Positions 1 through 11,350 of a stretch of DNA of 64,000 nt are shown here, in pieces. Origin of the DNA: Ostrinia nubilalis. Lineage: Eukaryota > Arthropoda > Insecta > Lepidoptera > Crambidae. The notes under the pieces were generated by a model. The model ran no database searches and was not told the DNA's origin. It worked only from the letters and a program-made list of their open reading frames with translations. The stretch covers positions 8,710,001 to 8,774,000 of the forward strand of contig NC_087099.1 of assembly GCF_963855985.1 (NCBI RefSeq), read 5' to 3'. Within the stretch, counting starts at the first letter, position 1. Every line of letters begins with the position of its first letter. Position numbers and translations under genes: made by a program.

Positions 1-118
1 ACACACACCAATTAATGACATTATTTATTACCTCCAGAAATCTTATGATTTTTTAAAATTATGAGAATCCATGTATCTCCTCTTTAGGCGGCCAGCCGGT
101 TGTCGGTGTCTTATGGTT

Positions 119-301
119 TACTAGCTTTCCGCCCGCGGCTTCGCCCGCGTGGAATTTTGTCTGTCACAGAAAAACTTTATCGCGCGCGTCCCTGTTTCAA
201 AAACCGGGATAAAAACTATCCTATGTTCTTTCCCGGGACTCAAACTATCTCTATGCCAAATTTCATCAAAATCGGTTGCGAGGTTTAAGCGGGAAAGCGT
301 A

Positions 302-334
<33 letters not shown>

Positions 335-361
335 GTTACTTTCGCATTTATAATATTAGTT
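119..361 (+). repeat. SINE-like short interspersed element with (ACAG)n
   Basis: The segment starts near a GC-rich GCCCGCGGCTTCGCCCGCG block, runs through an ATCAAAATCGGTT-like core, carries about eight ACAG units (302-333) and ends near TTTATAATATTAG. This layout is typical of an abundant lepidopteran short repeat family. A related but longer element lies inverted at 1636-2272. It lies in what is probably an intron of the helicase copy that follows. The short ORFs across it are translations of the repeat, not genes. Confidence 0.7.
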
Positions 362-591
362 GGATTAGTTGGGATGTCTGTACATACAGCCCTGTGGCTG
401 CTATGCCTCATGCCACGAGTTCGATCCCTGCACCTTGCTAGCCCATCAATTCCAAAGTGGTCGCACATGACCGCGTAATAATTTAATATCTATTGGCTTG
501 ATTTGTGGCTTGAGAGGCTACTCCAGGCTTTGCATAATAAAATTAGGACTTGGTGTCGCTGTATAAAATATTAATTTTTTTTTTTATTCAG

Positions 592-1752
592 GGGAGACAA
601 AGCCAGGCGCGAAGAAAAGAAGCATACCAAAGTTTTGTGGATGCCCAAAATGGCGCACTGTTTTGCACGGACGTGGCCGCAAGAGGGCTGGACATTCCTA
701 GCGTAGACTGGATAGTTCAGTACGATCCTCCTACAGATCCTAAGGTATGTGTGAATAGCTACTTAAGTTTCATTCGTATTTACTAATTTGATTTAATTTT
801 TGCTCTGACTGCTCTATGGTTTCGTGGTTAGAGTTGACTCGCAACTGGGTCCTGTTCGATTCCCAGGATAGACATAAAATGACGTTCTTTAGCAGTTAGG
901 GCTTTCTAATCTGGAATCAATAATTTCATTTCATTTTTTTTTTAATTACGAACTTAATCAGCTTTTCTGATATCCGTATCGTTAGCCAATACGACAATCA
1001 CCATAGGGGGTCTACTTCGCAAAATCGATGTATTTAGCCTCCCCAATCTATCAGGAGTTTTGGTCAAATATACATATATAGGTGATGACGATAACGTCTA
1101 ATAGCTTTTCTCTTCTTTCTAGAGTGCGACTTTTGGGCTTCCTTTCACATACGGAACTTCCAAAATATCTCTTTATTATTTTATTTATTTATTTCCTTTT
1201 TTAGGAATACATCCACAGAGTTGGGAGGACCGCTAGAGGACTAAACAATAAAGGAAACGCAGTTATACTCCTGAGACCAGAAGAGGAAGATTTTGTAAAT
1301 TACCTAAAAGAGGAGAAAGTGTATTTGGACAAATACAGTTTTGGCGATCCCCCGGGAGATGTTCAAGAAATGGTAGTATTTATTTATTACTATTCTACAC
1401 AGTACTTATTATTATTCTGTGGTAACACTTAGAAAAACTTGCCAAAAATTAATAATTTCTTTTTAAAATTACATAGGCTAACTTAAGCGACTTTTTCCAT
1501 AGTTCATAGACGGCCTTTAATCTGCATCCACTCATATGTTTTGGAATAGTTTTCTTAACCACTTGGAACACAAAATTTCAATAAACTTCCTGCTAGATAA
1601 GGGGACAATTTATCACTAAAACGATCTATGTTATCTATACTTATAATAAATCTGTAGAGAGGTCAATTCTGTACATGAAATATATTTTCAAAATAACTAT
1701 CAGGGGGTGATTAGTGATCGATACTGATGCCAAAAATGCAATCAGTAAAATT

Positions 1753-1785
<33 letters not shown>

Positions 1786-2624
1786 ATGTTCCTTATAGAA
1801 ACAAAAACTACTCGACGGATTTTAACGAAACTTGGTACAATTATTCTTCATACTCCTGGGCAGGTTATAGGATACTTAGGAATTCCCAGGGGAACGGGAA
1901 TTAGCGGGAAAATCCTTTTGTATGAAAAATCTAAACCGCTTAAGTTAGACGCTTGAAATTTGGCATGCAGGTACCTTAGTAAACTTAAAGCTTAGTTACA
2001 ACAGGATATTGCAAAATTCCCACGGGAACGGGAGTTATCGGGAAAAAACATTTGTATGAAAAAATCTAAACCGCGTAAGATAGACGCTTGAAATTTGGCA
2101 TGCAGGTACCTTAGTAAACTTAAAGCTTAGTTACAACAGGATATTGCAAAATTCCCACGGGAACGGGAGTTAGCGGGAAAGAAAATTGTATGAAAAAATC
2201 TGAACCGCGTAAGATAGATGAAGGGGGGGTAAAACGAGATCCACGCGTACGAAGTCGCGGGCGGCCGCTAGTTATTAATATAATTAGTTGAAGCGTGCAC
2301 GCTCTGTTTTATTATTGGGGTAATTAGTTATGCCTAGTCTTTCATAAATCTTTAATGACTAAAGCTACCTATCTGCTTTAGGTTTACTCATACTGAAAAA
2401 AGGTATTAATTAATTGATAAATTTTATTTTAGCTTGAAGATTTAGTGTCAACAAACGGAGTGGTAAAAACATTAGCAAGAAAAGCTTACTTATCCTTCTT
2501 GCGGTGTTACAAAACGCATCCAATGAAGAATATATTCAATATCAAGACACTGGACTTGAAACTAGCTGCCAAAGCATTTGGGTTTCTGGAGCAACCGCAC
2601 GTCGATTTTCGTATCCTTTCTTAG
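592..2624 (+). CDS. DEAD-box RNA helicase, DDX18/pitchoune-like, 3' part of a third copy (partial)
   Basis: Three exons can be read: 592-744, 1205-1372 and 2433-2610 or 2433-2624. They encode the end of the second RecA-like domain and the following C-terminal domain: motif [13 protein letters not shown], motif [11 protein letters not shown], then the helicase-associated C-terminal region. The first exon (153 nt) matches the length and phase of its counterparts in the two complete DDX18-like genes to the right. The second (168 nt) equals that of the + paralogue at 11.6-14.3 kb. No stop or frameshift is seen, so it is not an obvious pseudogene. The 5' exons (Q motif to motif IV) are absent from 1-591 and presumably lie left of the window. 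The 3' end is unsure: the last exon either reads through to TAG at 2622-2624, or a GT at 2611 splices to an exon I cannot identify. As a family member it would act in nucleolar pre-60S ribosome assembly. Confidence 0.8.
814..874 (+). repeat. tRNA-derived SINE head (tRNA-like fold)
   Basis: A box A-like TGGTTTCGTGG and a box B-like TGTTCGATTCC are spaced as in a tRNA. A GTTG/CAAC anticodon-type stem and a TCCTG/CAGGA T-arm can be drawn. There is no good acceptor stem, and the piece lies in an intron of the helicase copy, so a SINE promoter head fits better than a working tRNA gene. Confidence 0.5.
1636..2272 (-). repeat. Short interspersed element with (TCTG)n and internal 135-bp tandem repeats
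   Basis: Read on the minus strand it begins at the GC-rich end (GCGGGCGGCCGCTAG at about 2257-2271) and runs to about 1636, with seven TCTG units at 1757-1785. Between about 1929 and 2220 a unit of about 135 bp containing GAAATTTGGCATGCAGGTAC is repeated twice, with a partial third copy. It sits in the last visible intron of the helicase copy. Class uncertain (SINE or Helitron-like non-autonomous). Confidence 0.65.
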
Positions 2625-3194
2625 TGGAATCTTTTTCAGGAACAGTCACAGGTAATAATTAGAAGTATGAAAAGACGGCTTTTGAGGCTCGTATTATAAA
2701 ATGAGTTTCAATTGCAATTACATTAAAATCATAATTATTCAGTCACGACTTTTGAATGTGTCTCATGACTGTGACCGTGAAACATACTTTTAGGTCTATT
2801 ACGTTATGAAGGAATAAAATATTTTATTATTTACGCAAATGTAAGCTAAAGCGGTAGTATTCGAAAGTATGATTTAGCAAAATATTTCCTAACTATTACG
2901 TACAGTTAAATCATCAAAGAAACATCAAAAGCTAGATAAACCAGATCCACTTTGAAGCGGCGTCTGGGAGTGTCAACGAATTGGTTATCTGCAAAATGAG
3001 TTTTTCTAGATAATGTCAATAAGATGATAAATCACTGTGATACAATGCCGTTGCGATAATAATATTTGATTGTAACATTGTAAGCGCATTTGATAATTAA
3101 TTTTAATTCATTGCGGTTTGATACACACCGCGAAGTATGTTAATTATTTTAAGTGCTAAATTATAAATAAAACATTTTGTTATTTAAAATACAT
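2625..3194. other. Intergenic spacer between two convergent helicase copies
   Basis: AT-rich, no ORF or recognisable repeat. It must hold the 3' UTRs of the + strand partial copy and the - strand DDX18. No continuation of the partial copy's C-terminus could be identified in it. Confidence 0.6.
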
Positions 3195-3200
3195 TTTATT
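3195..3200 (-). terminator. Poly(A) signal of the DDX18 gene
   Basis: TTTATT on the plus strand, AATAAA on the gene strand, about 12 nt past the TGA at 3212-3214. It is the closest canonical signal; further AT-rich variants follow. Confidence 0.55.
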
Positions 3201-3211
3201 TATAAATAAAA

Positions 3212-6200
3212 TCAGCTCCTACTTTTATTGTTGCCGCCTTTTTGTCTATAGATTTTTGTTTTTTCGTTTGCTTTCTTTAGGCCACCTGGAGCGTTGAGCG
3301 ATTTGAAGTAGCCGTAACCGCCGCCTCCTTTCCTTTTGGTTGGAGGGCCTTTATTGGTCACTTTGAGTTCAACAGCAGGAGGGACAGTGAAGCCGAAAGA
3401 CTTGGAGACCCTCGCGAGATCTATCGTGTCGATGTCGAAGATTGTCTTCAGATGATGCGAGTCGTACGCCCGCAGATAACTCTTGAACGCTTCTTTCGCG
3501 GATTGATTCAGGAAGTAATTTCGTGAAATCAATTTTTCGAGCTGTAACAAATAATAAAGAATTTAAGTAAAGAAATTGATTAATTCATCTGTTCGTGCAG
3601 TCTGTGAATGCATAAACTGCATGAATGTTTGTTATTGACCTTTTTGGGTTAGTAGGTAGTCAACATTATCAACTGCAGAATAATAATAGACATACGATTC
3701 GGTAGGCTCACGCACGTTATGCTAAGATCGAAGATAAACCGTATTTCTTCCCAAAAAGTGAACATTTTTAAATTTTATTCGAAACTTCGTTTTTAGCAAC
3801 TACAAAACTCAAGAATAGGCCAATGGGGTACAAACAAATATAAACTAGAAATCAAATTGAGGAAAAAACAAATAACAAGAGAATGAGTCATATTTTAAAC
3901 GGGTATGGTATCGGGGAATTCTTTATGCACACGACGTCGACCCGTGAAATCACTTCAATAAAAATAAACAAAAATGCGTAGTTGTTATGATTTAAAACAG
4001 GTATGTAATTGGTCAAGACAATCGATTCGGTACGCTCGCTTTATCTTAACTGGTAATACATTATATTTTTTCTCTGATTTTTTTAAGAATGTTCATTCTT
4101 CTTTTGCTTTTTAGGAGCACTTGATTGTACAATAATAAAAAAACTAAATTAAATAACAAACAGAATTCAGAGGCATTATGATAGCCAAATGCTTATTAAA
4201 AATTCGATATCGCAATTTTGTTATTTTGGTACAGGTTATCTATTCAGTTCGACTTTGACACGAAGGTCGAAGTTCGACACATTGAAATGTTTTTATAATG
4301 TAGTTTGGGTGCATATTTATCGTGATTAGAAATGTCAAATTCAGGAAATGGCGTATCAGTATGCTTCATCCAAACACTATAAATCAGTACATTTAGAAGT
4401 TTTGTATGATTCAGTATACAAAAACTTTTTAATCTACAAAGTAGCCCATCAGACGGCTCTTATTAATTGAAGACGCAGTTTATACAAGATTGTAAAACGA
4501 GCATGTAATTATACTATATTCTAGCAAATAAATTATTGAATTAAAATTTACATATAAAGTACATTTTTTAAATACGATAGAATCTACATAATATTAGCCT
4601 AGGCGCAGACCACCGATTTTTTGTTGGCAGATAGTTTAGTCGGGCAGTTAATCAGTATGGGCATGTATGGAAGTGCGCACATTACACCGATTGATTCTTT
4701 ATACAAATTGGAATCGAGCCCAACTATCGGCCGACTAAAAAGCGGTGGTCTGCACATAGGCTTAATAAGATAAAATATAACAAACCTGCAACTGTATATC
4801 GGCGACCTTGTTCCAAGAAAACTCGAACTCGTTCAGAGTAACCTTGGACTGCTTCAAGTATCTTAGAAACCCAAGCTCCTCGGGCCGCAGGAAGAGCAGT
4901 GCGTGACCGCTGGTGCCAAGGCCTCTTGCCGTTCTGCCCACTCTATGGATGTATTCCTGAAAGAATATTAGCATATCAATAACAGTTTTTGCATGACTAT
5001 GTGGTTATTGACTTTGCGATTATGTGGAATCGCAAATCTTCGCAATCTTTCTTGAACTAGTGTCCAGAAATTAACGTGTACCATCGAAATAGAGCACTAT
5101 TAAATAACACCAAATACAAATGTGCTAGCAATAAAGGCGCAAACATACAGGAAGAACACATAATGTTGTTTTTTTTATATTAGAATGAACTTCAATTCCT
5201 AATAGCAATTTCTCAGCATGTAAATATGTATGTATTTCATTCAAGCAAGAGTATCCCTGACCTTGGAACGTGATTGTTCTCAATCCGTTAATGGGATTAT
5301 CGTTACGTGTAGAATGCGTGGTCGCTAGTAGAAAACGGCACATATCGCGCATTTTTAGTAAGATTTTGTCATACTACTTTCCATTAAAAATGACGAGCGA
5401 AAAAGCAAACGCGTGTAAAATTCTTTAAAATATTTTATTTCCGTGATTTCACTCTTGATTTGCGCTCCCTCCCTCGTTTTTAATTTTTTTTTAAACAGCT
5501 TGTCTAGTTGTGCACTTTAGATAGCTTTACTTCAAAATGCATATCTAGCCTAGATTGATTGAGCTACAAAATTCTACTTTAAGTCATTAAAATCTTGTAT
5601 GAAAATTATTAGGGCCGAAAAACGCGCCGTTGGGGCAGAAAAAAATTCTCGAGTGGCGACCAAGGGCTGGAAGACGTAGCGTGGGCAGGCCTCCTACTAC
5701 GTGGACCCACGATCTGGTAAAGGTCGCGGGAAGAACCTGGATGCGGGCCGCGCAGGACCGTTCATTGTGGATAACCTTTGGGGAGGCCTTTGTCCAGCAG
5801 TGGACGTCATTTGACTGAGATGATACGATACGATGATAATATGTTCAATGTTCTACCTTCGGGTCATCTGGGGGGTCGTACTGGACAATCCAATCAACAG
5901 CAGGAATGTCGAGTCCTCTAGCCGCGACATCGGTACATAACAGTATCCCAGACTCGGCGTTACAGAACTGGAAGAACGTTGTGGTCCGTTTTGTTTGCTG
6001 CTGTTTTCCCTGAGAAGTAAAAACAATATTTCAGACCATGGACAGTTACTACATAAGAAAGTTATCAATTTACCAAACGGTAATAATAAGAATGTGCTCA
6101 TTTGGCTTCGACAAACAAAACAAAACAGATATGTACTTGTACAATTTTTAAGAATTCAAACCAACATTTCACATCAAGTCAAAAGTAACTAAGCATACAC

Positions 6201-9200
6201 ATTAAATAGCTTATTAATTTTGTTTTGTAACATGTCTGCCATGCCATAACAAAACCAAATTAGAAGTTTTTTACTTGGATTACTAATGTTTGGCCAAAAA
6301 ACGTTTCCCAAATTATCACATCGCAAACAACGTTTCGCAAATTTTCATTTGGCAAATTCTCATTTGGCAAAGCAACTTATTGCAAACTTTTAATTCGCAA
6401 ATGTTTTTCTTGGCATATTATTTTTTAGCAAATTATTGTTTGGCAAAGTATGGTTTGCCAAATGTTTCATTAGGCAAAAATATTTCACGATAAACTATTT
6501 ACAAAATAATTTGATTGGTGCATAGAATGGTATACAAATTAGCTTGTGGTTATTATTTTGTTTAGTGGGGAGTTAATATAAAATTTGTTCTACATTAATT
6601 TCCTTATTTCATTCTTTGTATCGAAATTTCCAAATGATTCATTAACAATAGAGGTGATTCTAGCGCTCGGCGGCCGCTGCCGCCGCACGCTTCGCTCGCC
6701 TTCGCGCATTAAGGGTCACTGTTCTAACCTAACCTAACCTAACCTACTATTTTCTGCAATACCTACTTTTTGCAACCATCCTATTTTCTGCAATGTTTTA
6801 CATAAAATTATTGTGAAAACCATGATCATGTGCCTTATGCTTTGATTTGTGGGTAACGGTGGGTAAGTATGTGAAGTGTCAATTTGACCAAACAAATTAT
6901 TTGGGATATAATATTTGGCAACATAAAACATTTGCTATATAAACATTTGCCAAGTAAAATTTGGCCAAATGATAATTTGACCAAATGAATTAGTTGCGAA
7001 AAGTACAGTTGCTAAAAGTTCATTTGGGAAATGAAACTTTGGCGATAAGTTGTTTGCGAAGTGAAATTTGGCGAAAAGTAATTTGGCCAAACGGAAGGAT
7101 ACCTTTTTACTTACATGTATTGACATGACTGGTAGATCAATGTAGTTGAAAAGCTCATGGTGGTATTTGACTGACATACACGTGGAGAAAAATACCATCA
7201 CCTTCTTCTTTCTATTCTTCTTCAAGAATGTAAACAACACCATCATACGCTTTTCGGAAGGGCATACGATGTACCTGTAATAAAATTATGTTGATAAATA
7301 ACAGCACTTCACCAACAAGTATTCAAGGTGACTTTTTATCAGGTTTGTAAGAAAATTTTCTAAAAGGTAAGTTGTAAAGGTGGTCACGAGAACTTCAACA
7401 AACCACAATAAATAGATTAATAATTTATTCAGTTGATTACCTTCTTCAAATGAAATAGACCTCAAAATCCAATAGAAAAAATTCGCCAATATTGCTTTAG
7501 AAATTTTGTTAGTAGTTTTTTATTTATTTTTAAGTTGTTGGTGGCTATAGTTTGACATTTACCCTTGTTCCAAAGACTCCACTGTAGCTTGCTCTTTGTG
7601 ATCATCAACGCCAACGTAGATAGGCTCTTGTTTGACCGCCAAAGCTGTGAGTGCTTCGATTTTTTTCGTTTGCGTAGCACTGAACATCATTGTTTGACGC
7701 CGCTCTAAAGAAAAATAAAAGATATGACGTCATAGTAAGTTCACCATCCTAGGCCCATGGCGCAAATTTTTGCATGGGGCCATTGGCTAAAAAAATAACC
7801 CTAGATACGGGTTATTTTCAGGGGGCGATAGTCAGGGGCCCGTGGCATTTTGCCAGACCTGCCTGTCGCCCTACGCCACTGGCTACCACAGCCAACAGCA
7901 ATCTGTCTAGTGTACTGGGTCGCTAGCAAGTAGTCTACTGTGTTACGTCATGCAGTTCCATACAATACTTTTTTCGGATTTTGGACCACAAAAGAGCTAG
8001 CAAAAAAGACTAACAAGTCAGACAACTTAATCAAGTGTTTCTTCTTCTGCTCAATATTATTTTAAGCATTTATTTGAACATATAAAATTAATACTTACTG
8101 GGCAACAATTTGATAATTTGTTTCACTTCCTCTTCAAAACCAATCTCTAGTATTCTGTCAGCTTCATCAATGACCAAACATTGAAGATTTTTGTACAAAA
8201 AGTCTGGAGTATTTTGCAGGTGATCCAACAGACGTCCAGGTGTTGCTACCAGTATATTTATACCTGTAAAAAAAACGAAAGTTTATAGGTTCTAGTCCAT
8301 TAGAGGCATATCTTTTATCATAAAAATATCATCATCTATAATGTTTTCAGCAATTTGAATATCTACAGTTCATAAATAGTTACCTTTAGATAGCTTCTGT
8401 GCTTCTGTACTTCTATTAGCACCCCCCATGACCAAACCGTAAGTGTGATGGTGGTACTTCATTAATTCCATCAAAACTCCAAAGGTCTGCATTGACAACT
8501 CACGAGTGGGTGATAGAACAATGACACCCGTCCCTGAAAACAGCTTATATAATAGCTATATAATCTTGTCATGACAAGAGAGACATTGAACTAAAACTAA
8601 CAATATCAGATATCCATTCTGTGTTCATAAAGCGACTCTTGACATAACCCAGTGAATATTCGGAATCAACAACTGAAGTGCCTCAACAGCAAACGCCAGA
8701 GACTCGGCCAGTTGTTGATTCCGAACAGACTTGGATGTATGGAGTTCAGCTTTCACATTCGCCTTTTGTCATCATAATATAGGATGTTTATATTCATATT
8801 CTGGTATCCATTCCATTTTACAAACTTTGTTAATTGTGAACTTAGGTAATTTAAAAAAATCAAATTAAGACATGTAGATTTTAACTAATTGCTAGCAGAC
8901 TATAGTGGCTTTAATTTATTAAATTGTTTTGAAGAACCAGATGAATCAGAAAAAGAACAAAAAAAAACCAAAAGTACAAAAATCAAGATCTTAAAAATAA
9001 ACTTAGCTATCTTTAAAATATTATTCTTTTAAATTTAATTTTATTGAAAAGAGAGTAAATTCATCTAAATACCATTCCTTGGTTTGAACTTCAATTTGTA
9101 GATGAGTTCAATGGCCGGTATAAGAAATGCCAAGGTCTTTCCTGACCCCGTCTTGGCGGCTCCCACCAGATCTCGGCCTTCTAGCAGGGGAGGTATGGCT

Positions 9201-10109
9201 TTAGCTTGGATTTCCGTCATGGTTGTGAATCCCATATCCTTTATGCCCATGAGGGTTGCTTCACACACTTTTCCATCCAGCGCTGAGAATTTTTGATCGG
9301 AGAGAATTCCAAGACACAAACTGGAGCCAGGTACTGTAAAAAAATTTTGCTTTTATTTAACTAGCTACATTGCGGTCAAATATCTGCGCTATTCTGCATA
9401 ATAATAATCAGAAAAAAGTAATCTGACCTGTTTAACTGTCTTTGAGATCATACAAATAAGTTATTTGCTTGAAATAGGTTAAAAATAAGGTTAGAATGTT
9501 TCATTTAAAATATTTTGCCAGCAAAACTTACATTGATCACTGGTTTCTGTTTCATTCCGTGTGTTGTTTTCTTCATTGTCCGAGACGTTAGTTTCTTCAG
9601 CTTCTGACGCTTCTTCTTTTATTTCCACTGGTTCTTCTTTCACCTTTGGCTTCTTCTTCTTTTTTTCTAGAAAACAATGTACTCAGTTGTTATTATTGCT
9701 AAAAAGGTTAATTAACCATGAATGTCCCAAATATGTATGTAAATAACTCACTTTTAGTTACCGTCTCACTATTTTCATTTTCTAAAGGCCTCTTTTTCGC
9801 TTCAGGCTTGTGTTCTGAAAGTAAATAAACCATACCTACATAGATTTTGTATTTATTTCATGTACCAAAAACAATGATACCTTTGTTGACTGCATATATT
9901 GATCCATTGTATTATAATTATTATATTCACCATAACTTTATAAAAAATAAAACGTGGTAATTTTGCTAACACCAGAGTTGGGAGGTTAGAAAAGGTAGTA
10001 GCTCACCTGACGTATTGTTAGTTTCTTCACTGGATTTATTAATCAGTAGGAGTTTCTTTTTCTCACGTTTCTTAATTTTTCGCATTAGTATTTTATCTGG
10101 AGTAGGCAT
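3212..10109 (-). CDS. DDX18: ATP-dependent RNA helicase DDX18 (pitchoune orthologue), complete
   Basis: Eleven exons on the minus strand: 10109-10007, 9814-9752, 9666-9532, 9333-9073, 8533-8384, 8263-8099, 7704-7563, 7274-7115, 6009-5857, 4956-4786, 3541-3212. All joins have GT-AG borders and sum to 1,833 nt (610 residues plus TGA). Residues 1-100 are lysine/glutamate-rich, as in nucleolar DDX18. Helicase core: Q-motif glutamine about 143, motif [10 protein letters not shown] 159-167, PTREL 196-200, TPGR 245-248, DEAD 270-273, SAT 301-303, [11 protein letters not shown] 419-429, HRVGRTARG 448-456. The C-terminal domain follows from about 480, then a Gly/Lys-rich tail ([11 protein letters not shown]). 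The family unwinds RNA during 60S ribosome subunit assembly in the nucleolus. The start is chosen at MPTPDK because it opens the basic tail and lies just below the E-box; an upstream in-frame codon would add an unlikely cysteine-rich stretch. Slightly shorter than fly and human proteins (about 670-680 residues). Introns contain an RTE tail and a GCAAA-rich element. Confidence 0.93.
5612..5845 (+). mobile_element. RTE-type LINE 3' tail in a DDX18 intron
   Basis: The translation shows the C-terminal signature of RTE-clade reverse-transcriptase proteins ([20 protein letters not shown], then QQWTSF), followed by a short degenerate tandem tail (GATACGATACGATGAT). It is severely 5'-truncated. It lies antisense in the DDX18 intron, and its tail ends about 11 nt from the 5' splice site of exon 5857-6009, an unusually close insertion. 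Confidence 0.85.
6288..7092. mobile_element. Inverted-repeat element built of irregular TTTGGCAAA/GCAAA minisatellite arms
   Basis: The left end starts GTTTGGCCAAA (6288-6298) and the right end closes TTTGGCCAAAC (7082-7092). Both arms (about 6288-6490 and 6885-7092) are strings of 13-17-bp variants of a TTTGGCAAA-type word in opposite orientation. The middle holds a GC-rich block (6661-6712) and a CCTAA run. No coding capacity; no clear target duplication. It occupies a DDX18 intron and ends 22 nt from the 5' splice site at 7114. Confidence 0.6.
6724..6746 (-). repeat. Interstitial insect telomere-type repeat (TTAGG)n
   Basis: About four and a half uninterrupted CCTAA units, equal to TTAGG on the other strand, the canonical insect telomere unit. 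Located in the centre of the element at 6288-7092, directly after a CG-rich block. Too short to be an old chromosome end; more likely part of the element. Confidence 0.7.
8659..8725. other. Perfect 17-bp inverted repeat, 67-nt hairpin in a DDX18 intron
   Basis: TTCGGAATCAACAACTG at 8659-8675 is exactly reverse-complemented at 8709-8725 with a 33-nt loop. It lies in the intron between the exons carrying motifs I and Ia. The size is near that of a small miRNA precursor, but the stem is short and stops abruptly; a MITE remnant is equally possible. Confidence 0.5.
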
Positions 10110-10157
10110 TTCTATTTTGTATGAATTACACAAAAAACAAACGGAAAATCCGCACAA

Positions 10158-10163
10158 CACGTG
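10158..10163. promoter_or_regulatory. CACGTG E-box upstream of DDX18
   Basis: A perfect CACGTG inside the palindrome AACACGTGTT, 49 bp 5' of the DDX18 start codon. Known from the family: human DDX18 (MrDb) and fly pitchoune are Myc-responsive, and Myc/Max binds CACGTG. Position in the promoter or 5' UTR is therefore meaningful; actual binding is inference. Confidence 0.6.
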
Positions 10164-10403
10164 TTGAGTGGAGCTTGTCACTGTCACAGACAGTCACAGA
10201 TGGTGAGATGGTCACTGTCAGTGAACTTTTTTTTTGGCACGTACGTACGGATTGTGCATTTGCCACAATTTACACAGACACGATTCTCATGCATGTAATC
10301 GATTTTTTTTGAGTATATCTCCTGTCTTATTTTGTGGTTTCAATGTAAGCGGCTACACAAGCCATATTATGTCATTAAATGTATATTTAATATTACTCTT
10401 AAT

Positions 10404-11112
10404 TAGAGATGGGTAGTGGGTAAAAACCCATTTCACCCGATTGGGTTTAAACTGGGTGATTTGGGTAAAAACCCGGTTTTTACCCATTATCACCCATTCT
10501 GGTGGGTGAAAACAAAAATAGCGTTTTTTTAAAGTGAGAAGTGGTATTTGTTGCTAAGGGGGCGTTCTAGTGTTACGTAATGCAATCTGGGGGGAGAGGA
10601 GGTCTTGAAAAACGTTACAATGCGTTACAGTGGCGGAAGGGCGGTTCGATTTCAAGTTTTTAAGCAGAAGTACTTTGTAGTTGGTGTTGTTATTTGTAAC
10701 TTTATACCGTAATGTCATCAAAGAGAGAGTTTGGCATCTTTGGCATCCCCCCCTCCATGTCCTTACCATGATCACAAATTATTGTGTTCCTACTAAATTT
10801 CTTCTAAATCGGTTCAACGATTCTTGAAATAACACCATTTTATAAAATAATTGGTCACATCATCATAACGTGATCAATTTTACGATTTGGCCACGATATA
10901 AATGCATATTAGTGTTAAATTTGACTTATTACTTATTAATCAATAAACTTAAATGAGAAAAATTCAATAAAAATAAAGAAAAGATACCAATTAAAATAAT
11001 TATAAAATTATTTGTTTTCACCCGGTGTAAACACCCACGGGTGGAATGAAACGGGTTTTTATTGGGTTTTTACCCTCATGTGGGTTTTTACCCGGGTGGA
11101 AACCCATCTCTA
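10404..11112. mobile_element. hAT-type MITE, 709 bp, with 8-bp target-site duplication
   Basis: Ends are TAGAGATGGGT and its complement ACCCATCTCTA. It is flanked on both sides by CTCTTAAT (10396-10403 and 11113-11120). The 8-bp duplication and TAGAGATGGG-type ends fit the hAT superfamily. Both subterminal regions are crowded with GGGTAAAAACCC/GGGTTTTTACCC palindromic words. No transposase. It sits between the divergent starts of the two complete helicase genes. Confidence 0.85.
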
Positions 11113-11342
11113 CTCTTAATACACGTCGAGGCCGATATGATTTGTGCCATTTTCAAGTTTTAAGTGTTTTAAGTGAGACGAGTTACAAAATGGGACCAAG
11201 TGGGATGGGACTTGGGTTAAATAAAGAAGGTTTCAAAAATGTCAAAAGATAAAGACTAACATTTTAACACAAAGTGATAACAACTCAAATTGCCAACATC
11301 AGAAAAAAAGAAGAAGAATAAACAACCTTCTCTAATAAAATT

Positions 11343-11350
11343 TATCGATA
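11343..11350. promoter_or_regulatory. TATCGATA (DRE-like) palindrome
   Basis: Exact match to the DREF-binding core known from Drosophila growth and replication genes, about 215 bp upstream of the ATG of the helicase paralogue on the plus strand. Single site; function is inferred. Confidence 0.35.

Noticed and set aside
149..478. 109-codon open frame at the left edge
   Set aside because: Runs through the SINE-like repeat and its (ACAG)n array, which reads as a TDRQ-type repeat; not a gene.
814..874. Functional tRNA gene
   Set aside because: Internal boxes are present but no acceptor stem pairs; a SINE head is more likely. The same holds for 34872-34933.
1714..1956. 80-codon open frame
   Set aside because: Translation of the (TCTG)n-bearing repeat.
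2611..2645. Very short intron after the last exon of the partial helicase copy
   Set aside because: Possible AG sites give introns of only 14-29 nt, below what insects splice; left as an unresolved 3' end.
11046..11252. 68-codon frame before the helicase paralogue
   Set aside because: Begins inside the hAT MITE and leaves it; no conserved domain.
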